DNA of 10,154 bases from contig JAQQAK010000402.1 of NCBI GenBank assembly GCA_028527945.1, forward strand, positions 1 to 10,154, written 5' to 3'. The DNA comes from Spirochaetaceae bacterium (lineage in GTDB: Bacteria; Spirochaetota; Spirochaetia; UBA9216). A program made the position numbers and the translations under genes. Below are positions 1 through 4,688 of this stretch, one piece after another. Position 1 is the first letter of the stretch. Every line of letters starts with the position of its first letter. The notes below the pieces were generated by a model that was not told the origin of the DNA, did not search any database, and worked only from the letters and a program-made list of their open reading frames with translations.

Positions 1-255
1 GGGCTTTACCACAATCTTTGAGGCAAAGACAACAACAAGATCCTTCTCCGGTATGCAGCAGATAACATTACCGCCGGAGCCAAGGGCTGAATATGATAAA
101 AGCCCGTTCTTTTCCCGCAGCCACCAGAGGTAGCCGTACTCATTAGGAGTCATGGCCGTTGATTCAGAAATCCATTGCTCTGAAATGACCTGCTGCTCTT
201 CCCACAGCCCCTTGTTCAGATACAGAAATCCGAAGCGGGCCATATCACGGGGTGT
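1..255 (-). pseudogene. Truncated duplicate of the serine hydrolase gene (internal to C-terminal part)
   Basis: This stretch matches 4746-5000 base for base except at four positions (106, 133, 164 and 240), in the same orientation and without gaps. It corresponds to about residues 247-331 of the 349-residue hydrolase encoded at 4689-5738. The reading frame is open: two differences are silent and two would change residues (Thr252 to Ala, Ala277 to Glu). Homology stops abruptly after 255, so the catalytic Ser-x-x-Lys and the Tyr motif are missing, and no start lies nearby. The 3' end runs off the left edge, so it cannot be seen whether the original stop is kept. The fragment cannot make an active enzyme. 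It is best read as one arm of a direct repeat left by duplication or integration. Confidence 0.9.
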
Positions 256-342
256 TATGTTGAAAGCGATAATAGTGGATATATATATTCTGAAGATTCT
301 ACCAGTAAAGATTGCGGGCTTATTATTGCTTTAATGCAGTAA
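256..342 (+). pseudogene. Possible 3' remnant of an unknown plus-strand gene
   Basis: Directly after the repeat junction the plus strand has an open frame of 28 codons ending in TAA at 340-342. It begins YVESDNSGYIYSED and ends CGLIIALMQ. The balanced mix of acidic, polar and hydrophobic residues looks like a genuine protein C-terminus, but there is no start codon or ribosome site because the frame is cut at the breakpoint. I do not recognise the family. It could also be chance, since a 28-codon open frame is not rare. Confidence 0.3.
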
Positions 343-356
343 ATTTTTAAAGATTA

Positions 357-1013
357 TTATAAGGAATTACTAGCAAAATCTTTATCACCGTTTATCCCTA
401 CATAACTATCCGCTGGAGTTACGCTTACAGTTGCTGTACTTGCTATTGAGTTACATTCGAGTACAGATACTTTTGTATCTCCATCATAAGGATAGCTAGG
501 TTGAGCATAAACGGTATATGTAACACCGTTTATGACATATTCTTGAGTATATTCGCAGTCTACCTTTATAGTTATATTAGATTCACCTAAAATGTCACCA
601 CATACAAACCTAATATTTTCTAAAGATATAGTTGCATCGGTAATGCTACCATTTAATGAAATAACAATATTTCCTCCTGTATTATTTGTAAGTGTACATG
701 TCTTACCGTTAAAATCAGAGGCTTTAAAGTAATATAATTTAAAATCGACACCGTCTATAGTAGTTGTACCGCCATTATAAGGATATATTGTTGTACTGTC
801 TGTTGTATCAGCTGATATTGTTAGGTTGATTGAATAAACTGTATCGTCATTAGATGTATCGTCATTAGACGTGTCATCATTAGATGTATCGTCATCCACA
901 GGCTCTTCTATTTCTGAACCTGTAGGCATTGAGCAACTTGTAAAGCTTAAAGTTGCTGTAGCAAACGCTGTTAAAAGACAAATAATAGCTTTTATTCTTC
1001 TAGATTTTTTCAT
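357..1013 (-). CDS. Putative lipoprotein with Asp/Thr/Ser/Asn pentapeptide repeats
   Basis: The 218-residue product begins with a lysine/arginine n-region and a hydrophobic stretch (about residues 8-24) followed by SFTSC, a relaxed spirochaete-type lipobox with Cys27 as the likely lipidated residue. Residues 41-58 are a low-complexity linker made of DDTSN repeats. The rest (about 60-218) is rich in Thr, Ser, Asn, Gly and aromatic residues and looks like an extracellular beta-sandwich. Two similar motifs, YPYNGGT (77-83) and YPYDGDT (174-180), hint at an internal repeat. AAAAGG lies 8 nt before the ATG, and a promoter with a consensus -35 lies at 1099-1127. The protein is predicted to be anchored in an envelope membrane. 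Function is unknown and no catalytic motif is visible. Confidence 0.8.
   Translation of the reverse strand: MKKSRRIKAIICLLTAFATATLSFTSCSMPTGSEIEEPVDDDTSNDDTSNDDTSNDDTVYSINLTISADTTDSTTIYPYNGGTTTIDGVDFKLYYFKASDFNGKTCTLTNNTGGNIVISLNGSITDATISLENIRFVCGDILGESNITIKVDCEYTQEYVINGVTYTVYAQPSYPYDGDTKVSVLECNSIASTATVSVTPADSYVGINGDKDFASNSL
841..900. repeat. 15-bp tandem repeat inside the lipoprotein gene
   Basis: Units of the form GTATCGTCATTAGAT occur at 841-855, 856-870 and 871-885 with one or two substitutions; a fourth, degenerate unit follows at 886-900. On the coding strand each unit encodes one DDTSN pentapeptide. Because the unit is a multiple of three, changes in copy number would lengthen or shorten the linker without breaking the frame. 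Confidence 0.9.
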
Positions 1014-1098
1014 TTTATAGACCTTTTGATTCTTGTGGATATAAAACCTAAATTTTAAATCATTATATATGGTTTTTGCTATATTTCAATCAATAAAA

Positions 1099-1127
1099 AT
1101 GATAGGAATTTCTAAAATTAATGTCAA
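1099..1127 (-). promoter_or_regulatory. Sigma-70-type promoter for the lipoprotein gene
   Basis: On the minus strand there is a perfect -35 box TTGACA (1122-1127), a 17-bp spacer, and TATCAT (1099-1104) as -10. Transcription would start near 1092, giving a leader of about 80 nt before the ATG at 1013. The promoter abuts the stop codon of the upstream 56-codon gene, so the lipoprotein can be expressed independently of the genes above it. A second TATAAT-like string further downstream lacks a matching -35. Confidence 0.7.
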
Positions 1128-1298
1128 TTAGAATTTCCGGAATACAGCAGGATCAGAGCTGAAAATCCGGAAAATCAACCGTGCTATATCGAGAGAAATC
1201 CTTACAACAAGCTCTTCTTCTGAGGTGCTTTTAGCAAATGAAAAACCGCAAATATTAAGCAAAAGTATACAAAAGACAAGTCTGAAAATATTTTTCAT
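1128..1298 (-). CDS. Small exported peptide (56 aa), hypothetical
   Basis: A 56-codon frame starts at ATG 1298 with AAAAGGA ten nt upstream and ends with TAA at 1128-1130. The N-terminus (MKNIFR followed by a hydrophobic core to about residue 21, then FSFAKS) is a convincing signal peptide with likely cleavage after Ala23-1, that is before Lys23. The mature part would be only about 34 residues, with an acidic patch (SEEE) followed by an amphipathic segment with alternating arginines and hydrophobics (about residues 31-48). The product could be a secreted peptide, or the surviving start of a longer truncated protein. It lies in the same direction as its neighbours, 53 nt after the glycine-zipper gene. 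No family was recognised. Confidence 0.5.
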   Translation of the reverse strand: MKNIFRLVFCILLLNICGFSFAKSTSEEELVVRISLDIARLIFRIFSSDPAVFRKF

Positions 1299-1351
1299 TT
1301 ATAGTAAATCCTTTTAGTATAAGCATAAGCTCTCATCTCTATTACAAGTTC

Positions 1352-1597
1352 TTAGGCTATTTCTGGTTTTTCATCTTCATCAAGTTTTTTATTTATAGCT
1401 CTGATATTATCAGCCATTTCGATAAAAAGAATAAATATTCCAAGAAACATAACTGTTATAATAGCTCCAAGCAAAAGTCCCACTACAAAACCAAGAAAGC
1501 CACCTATAACTGCTCCGCCAATTATAAATCCAAGTAAAATAATAACAGCACAAGCGTAAACAATTTTTTCCATCGATTTGATAATAAATGACTTCAT
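1352..1597 (-). CDS. Small two-TM membrane protein with a glycine zipper
   Basis: The 81-residue product has two adjacent hydrophobic segments (about residues 12-35 and 36-59) and a charged cytosolic-type tail (NKKLDEDEK). Glycines at 28, 32, 36, 40 and 44 form an unbroken run of G-x-x-x-G motifs, a pattern known for tight helix packing and oligomerisation in membranes. The start is well supported: AAGGAG lies at 1605-1610, 7 nt before the ATG, and overlaps the stop of the preceding gene, which is 12 nt away. The two genes should therefore be co-transcribed and probably translationally coupled. I do not recognise the family; a structural or accessory membrane role is as likely as a pore-forming one. 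Confidence 0.75.
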   Translation of the reverse strand: MKSFIIKSMEKIVYACAVIILLGFIIGGAVIGGFLGFVVGLLLGAIITVMFLGIFILFIEMADNIRAINKKLDEDEKPEIA

Positions 1598-1609
1598 AAT
1601 AATTCTCCT

Positions 1610-2089
1610 TCAAATTCCAATTAAATCTTCTTCTGCTATTTCCCCTTCCTCTATCAGGGTTTCTATAACAGAGCCAGTTTTTTCTATGTAATAAATCTTG
1701 TTGTTTTTGTAAGTTCTCACAATTTCTCTGAACTCAGAAGACTTTCCAATTTTTTTTAATATTGAAAAAGTAATTAGCCGTAAACATGGATCCCCAACAG
1801 AATTACTGAAAAGGTCCTGTTTATAACCATTTTTCTCAATACGCCTGCAAAGAATATTTATAATTCGTTCTTTTATTTTTCTCCTGGAAAAAATTATTTG
1901 CGCTTTAAAAAAAATGAAAATATCTGTAAAAACTAAAAATATTTCCGATATCAATTTAAGAACAAAACTTATTTTAGAAAAAAGCAATAACAGAGCAGCC
2001 GCCATTATACCAAAGCCCAGTAGCATAATGATGATTGCATAAAAATTAGCAATGACTATTTTTTCAAAATTTGTAAATTTAGGCTGCAT
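1610..2089 (-). CDS. Hypothetical membrane protein with N-terminal TM hairpin and cytosolic tail
   Basis: The 159-residue product has two strongly hydrophobic segments (about 12-37 and 41-62), then a basic stretch (RRKIKER) that by the positive-inside rule places the remaining about 90 residues in the cytoplasm. That tail contains GDPCLRLI near residue 99 and an acidic C-terminus. No enzyme motif is visible. The start is weak: a GGGAG string directly touches the ATG, too close to act as a normal ribosome site, so translation may depend on the DUF4177-like gene ending 21 nt upstream in the same frame. The downstream partner is the glycine-zipper gene. The family is not known to me. Confidence 0.7.
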   Translation of the reverse strand: MQPKFTNFEKIVIANFYAIIIMLLGFGIMAAALLLLFSKISFVLKLISEIFLVFTDIFIFFKAQIIFSRRKIKERIINILCRRIEKNGYKQDLFSNSVGDPCLRLITFSILKKIGKSSEFREIVRTYKNNKIYYIEKTGSVIETLIEEGEIAEEDLIGI

Positions 2090-2110
2090 CTCCCAACCGC
2101 AAGTAAACGT

Positions 2111-2302
2111 CTATTTTCTAAAAACAAGCATCTTGATACTTGTTTTAATTAATCCACAACAAGTAGAAGACACAATATCTTCAAAACAAACAAACTCCCA
2201 ACCATTGGTTGCCTCACTGTTAATAATTGACGCGTACCCATCAGCTACTTTCTGTGGTTTTCCAATACCTACCTGATGTCCAGGGACTACTTTGTATTCC
2301 AT
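2111..2302 (-). CDS. DUF4177-like small protein
   Basis: The 63-residue product starts MEYKVVP, has NGWEFVCFED in the middle (GWEFV at 34-38) and ends MLVFRK. This layout, an N-terminal EYKVV strand, a helix ending in an (E/N)GWE motif and a C-terminal hydrophobic strand, is that of the DUF4177 family, whose function is unknown. The length fits the family. AAGGAG lies at 2308-2313, 5 nt from the ATG. It is the first gene of a tight minus-strand cluster with two membrane proteins, which suggests that it works with them at the membrane, but this is inference. The family assignment is from memory of the motif pattern, not from a search. Confidence 0.65.
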   Translation of the reverse strand: MEYKVVPGHQVGIGKPQKVADGYASIINSEATNGWEFVCFEDIVSSTCCGLIKTSIKMLVFRK

Positions 2303-2320
2303 TTTTACTCCTTATTAAAA

Positions 2321-2348
2321 TATTTATTTTAACTTGAACTTATTGCAA
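2321..2348 (-). promoter_or_regulatory. Weak candidate promoter for the DUF4177-like operon
   Basis: On the minus strand TTGCAA (2343-2348) and TAAATA (2321-2326) are separated by 16 bp. Both boxes deviate from consensus and the region is very AT-rich, so a chance match is likely. Confidence 0.25.
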
Positions 2349-2393
2349 ACTTTTGAAAGGGTTGCATAAGCTTACAAAATTAAACCATTTATA

Positions 2394-2422
2394 TTTTTTT
2401 TTGTAAACCGCTTACAAAAAAA
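2394..2422. repeat. AT-rich palindrome centred on TGTAAACCGCTTACA
   Basis: An 11-bp stem, a run of T plus GTAA (2396-2406) pairing with TTAC plus a run of A (2412-2422), encloses a 5-base loop. GCTTACAAAA also occurs as a direct repeat at 2370-2379 and 2410-2419. The site lies between the divergent DUF4177-like operon and the transposase remnant. It may be a dyad operator (the core resembles LacI-family operator half-sites), a bidirectional terminator-like hairpin, or the end of an old insertion. Confidence 0.45.
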
Positions 2423-2453
2423 GTGTGAACAAATAAGAGACATGGTCCTCCCC

Positions 2454-2486
2454 CTGTTGCCCAAAGTTAACAAAATCAGGCAACAG
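2454..2486. repeat. Inverted repeat in the leader of the IS481-type remnant
   Basis: CTGTTGCC at 2454-2461 and GGCAACAG at 2479-2486 are perfect complements with a 17-nt loop. The hairpin would lie in the mRNA leader just upstream of the transposase start. It may belong to the insertion-sequence end or limit read-through translation; no matching right end was found in the window. Confidence 0.45.
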
Positions 2487-2519
2487 AGGATTAATCAAAA
2501 CAATTCCAAAAGAGGAACC

Positions 2520-2693
2520 ATGTACCAATATTACCAGTTAATTAAAAATAGTAAAGATCCAGTTCCATTTAGAACAGAGATGGTTAAATATGCAATAGAG
2601 AACGGAAACAAACCTGCCGCTAAAAATTTCCAAACAACACCTAAAACTGTTAGAAAATGGCGGAAACCGCTAAGAAGAAAAAGAAAAGAATAA
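2520..2693 (+). pseudogene. Truncated IS481-type transposase, N-terminal helix-turn-helix only
   Basis: The frame starts at ATG 2520, with AGAGG just upstream, and reads MYQYYQLIKNSKDPVPFR, then a helix-turn-helix (about residues 18-49: VKYAIENG, KPAAKNF, TPKTVRKW). This is the N-terminal DNA-binding domain found in IS481-type (integrase-core) transposases. After KWRK the frame turns into a short basic tail and stops at codon 58, so the whole DDE integrase core, normally more than 200 residues, is missing and I see no trace of it downstream. An in-frame ATG at 2442 gives a longer product, but its extra residues run across the leader hairpin and look non-coding. The remnant cannot catalyse transposition. 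Confidence 0.65.
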
Positions 2694-2801
2694 ATGCTGT
2701 TTGCTGAGACGTCACAATAAATAAACCAATAGAAACAATTATACAAAATCATATGACTGTAGCGAAAGCCATAAATATACTTGGAGCATGGGATAAGGTT
2801 A

Positions 2802-3080
2802 TTAGAGTACAAATTCAGTTTCATTCGACAATTCTTCATCCAGGGAAAGACGCTGTTGTGCTGAGTTCCAGCCTTCCGGAGCATGTCGCATAATTTCCGG
2901 AAGTTCAGACCATTTCCCTTTTGTCAGGGAGGCATATAATCCAGGCCTTCGAATATGCTGAATTCATTTTGGCGGGAGATGTTGGGTCAGTTCAGCCATA
3001 AAATCACAGCCGTCAAACATATGAACATTCTCTCCAAAGAATAGATTATAGAGCTTCTTGCAAAACTGTGACTTGAGTGT
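2802..3080 (-). pseudogene. Degenerate C-terminal remnant of an IS91-like (Y2_Tnp) transposase
   Basis: Read on the minus strand from about 3080, the frame gives FFGENVHMFDGCDF, then MAELTQHLPPK, an in-frame TGA (2964-2966), IQHIRR and GLYASLTKGKW, and later APEGWN, ending at TAA 2802-2804. The sequence L-T-Q-H-(I/L)-P-P-K followed by I-R-x-x-G-L-Y-(S/A) is typical of the C-terminal region of IS91-type transposases as I know them. The upstream part with the catalytic tyrosine and HUH motif is missing. The internal stop and the missing start show that it is dead. The assignment rests on motif memory. Confidence 0.5.
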
Positions 3081-3103
3081 CTATCACCACACAACTCCCT
3101 TAT

Positions 3104-3229
3104 TTAAATCATCTTCTCGCTGATAAAGTCTTCAATAGCCGCCATTGTTTCCATTTTGTCAAAAAGATGGGGCGCTGTCGTAATATTACAAGTGTTCCCT
3201 GAAATATCAAAATCAAGACCTTTGGTAAT
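3104..3229 (-). pseudogene. Unidentified gene remnant (C-terminal fragment)
   Basis: A minus-strand frame of 41 codons is bounded by TGA at 3230-3232 and TAA at 3104-3106. It reads TKGLDFDISGN, later APHLFDKMETMAAIEDF, and ends SEKMI. Composition and helix-like periodicity suggest real former coding sequence. It has no start or ribosome site and lies beside the IS91-like remnant in another frame, so it may be the tail of a gene destroyed by the insertion. No family recognised. Confidence 0.3.
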
Positions 3230-3288
3230 TCAGCATCAGAATCTGACGACAAGTCTTCAAAGAATTAAAGACACCAAATAACTAATTC

Positions 3289-3297
3289 TGATATAAT
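3289..3297 (+). promoter_or_regulatory. Extended -10 promoter for the OmpA-family gene
   Basis: TGATATAAT at 3289-3297 is a perfect extended -10 element (TGnTATAAT). No clear -35 lies at the usual distance, which is tolerated when the TGn extension is present. The start codon is at 3329, giving a short leader of about 25 nt with GTGAGG 5 nt before the ATG. Confidence 0.6.
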
Positions 3298-3328
3298 ATT
3301 AAAAACTTGGAAATATTGTGAGGTTCTG

Positions 3329-4516
3329 ATGCATGTTCGCTGTTTTGCTGTAACTTTTGTTTTTTTAGTAATACCAGTATATCTTTTTGGACAAGATATT
3401 ATCTTCCAATATGAACTTAACCCTAACTATACTATTATTGAGAGGGCTGATTACAGCAAGAAAGTGAACGGAGCCTATCTCGGCTATGTGAATCAGGAGG
3501 TTCGTGGATTGTTTAATAGTACGCTCCAGGATGATGGCCGCTATAAAGTTAATGGAGCATGGTATACCAGCCGAGAGATTAAGAATGCAGGAAGGCAGCA
3601 GGCTGTACCCTTATCAAGAATAGAAAAGAGCAGCTTTATTCAGGATAGAGGGGGGAATGTAAGTGGATTTTCAAAATTAGAGGGGCCTCAGTTCAAAAAT
3701 TTTCCTGTCTTTCCATCAAAGCCTCTTAAATTTGGTGATAGATGGGAAGCCCCATTGTTAATGATAGTACGCGATCCTGATGGTAAAGAAAGGGCAGAAA
3801 TTCCCTTGTACTGTAGTTATCAATTTAACTCTGAGGGCACATATATGGAGCTGCCTGTTTATTTTATTACAGCCCAATTCGCGCTAAGATATCGTAATGG
3901 GACTAATAGTGATGCAGATAAAATTATAAAAACTCTAACAGGGGTACATAAGGCAACTATTACCATAAGCAAAGAAACATTACAGCCAATTTTAATAAGA
4001 GATTCATTTCAGGAAAATTGGACTTATCAATCAGATGTAACAGAAGAACTAAAAGGTTTTAATCTTGTTTTTTATCATGGTGTATCTCTTCTGAACCGGA
4101 GTATTGTAAAGAAGCAAATGGAAGATTCTTTCGGAGATGATGATAGCGTGCGGCTTTCCGAAAAACCCGAAGGATTTACTCTCTCAGTGCATAATCTTCA
4201 TTTTATTGCCAATGAAGCTACTCTACTTGATGAGGATAAACCTCTTCTTGATAAGCTAGCAGCATCACTTTTAAAAATTGAAAAAAAGACTTTTTTGGTT
4301 ACAGGATATACTGCAAATGTAGGCAGTATTGAGTCGCAGATTAGTTTGTCTGAGCAAAGAGCCCAAACAATAGTGCAATCACTGATAAAGCGCGGTTTAG
4401 AGCCTGATCGCTTTATCTATATTGGAAAAGGCGGCAGAGAGCCAATTGGCGATAACTCAACTGAAGAAGGCCGGGCGCTTAACCGGAGAGTTGAAATTAC
4501 TATACTGGAAGATTAG
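3329..4516 (+). CDS. OmpA-family envelope protein with unique N-terminal domain
   Basis: The 395-residue product begins with a signal peptide (hydrophobic core about residues 6-20, cleavage likely near LFG-QD). Residues about 25-265 form a beta-rich domain that I recognise only in general form from treponeme OmpA-family proteins. Residues about 283-393 are an OmpA-like domain: FIANEATLLDEDK, TGYTANVG (325-332), LSEQRAQTIVQSL (340-352), EPIGDNSTEEGRALNRRVEI (371-390). In the standard domain Asp of TD and Arg of L-S-x-x-R-A bind diaminopimelate in peptidoglycan. Here Asp is replaced by Ala329, while Arg344 is kept. The protein should sit in the periplasm or outer membrane and help link or organise the envelope. 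Its gene is transcribed alone, convergent with the hydrolase gene. Confidence 0.88.
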   Translation: MHVRCFAVTFVFLVIPVYLFGQDIIFQYELNPNYTIIERADYSKKVNGAYLGYVNQEVRGLFNSTLQDDGRYKVNGAWYTSREIKNAGRQQAVPLSRIEKSSFIQDRGGNVSGFSKLEGPQFKNFPVFPSKPLKFGDRWEAPLLMIVRDPDGKERAEIPLYCSYQFNSEGTYMELPVYFITAQFALRYRNGTNSDADKIIKTLTGVHKATITISKETLQPILIRDSFQENWTYQSDVTEELKGFNLVFYHGVSLLNRSIVKKQMEDSFGDDDSVRLSEKPEGFTLSVHNLHFIANEATLLDEDKPLLDKLAASLLKIEKKTFLVTGYTANVGSIESQISLSEQRAQTIVQSLIKRGLEPDRFIYIGKGGREPIGDNSTEEGRALNRRVEITILED

Positions 4517-4688
4517 ATTTCTGTTATGATGTGTTTAAAACAATAGTTACAATTATTATCATCAAGAGTACTATGGATTTATTGCTCTTGCATTGATAGG
4601 AGAAGGAAAGCCTTCCCTCAATCATAGTTAATGTCGATTTTTATAATATTCATTGGCGTAAAAGCACTCCTTGCTCCCAAGGTTTAGT
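4517..4688. other. Convergent intergenic region
   Basis: This gap separates the 3' ends of the OmpA-family and hydrolase genes. It holds an imperfect hairpin around GAAGG-aaag-CCTTC (about 4593-4623) and a CAAGAG/CTCTTG pair (4563-4568, 4585-4590), neither with a proper T-run on the plus strand. No open frame worth calling was seen. Confidence 0.5.
4669..4682 (-). terminator. Candidate terminator hairpin after the hydrolase gene
   Basis: On the minus strand CCTTG-GGAG-CAAGG forms a 5-bp stem with a 4-base loop just past the stop codon; CTTTT follows 4 nt later. The stem is short and the T-run broken, so it would be a weak terminator. Confidence 0.35.

Noticed and set aside
841..900. Short tandem repeats that might suggest a CRISPR array
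   Set aside because: The units are 15 bp, contiguous without spacers, and encode an in-frame pentapeptide repeat.
1352..1597. Phage holin for the small two-TM protein
   Set aside because: No endolysin, spanin or other phage gene is nearby, and its partners are a DUF4177-like and another membrane protein.
2531..2884. Minus-strand frame of 117 codons
   Set aside because: It lies antisense to the IS481-type remnant, crosses the IS91-like remnant in another frame, has no ribosome site and an implausible aromatic/Cys-rich composition.
2753..2893. Plus-strand frame of 46 codons starting ATG ACT GTA
   Set aside because: No ribosome site, and its second half is antisense to the IS91-like remnant, which has better motif support.
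4563..4623. Terminators for the OmpA-family gene
   Set aside because: The hairpins are imperfect or have long loops and lack an adjacent T-run on the plus strand.
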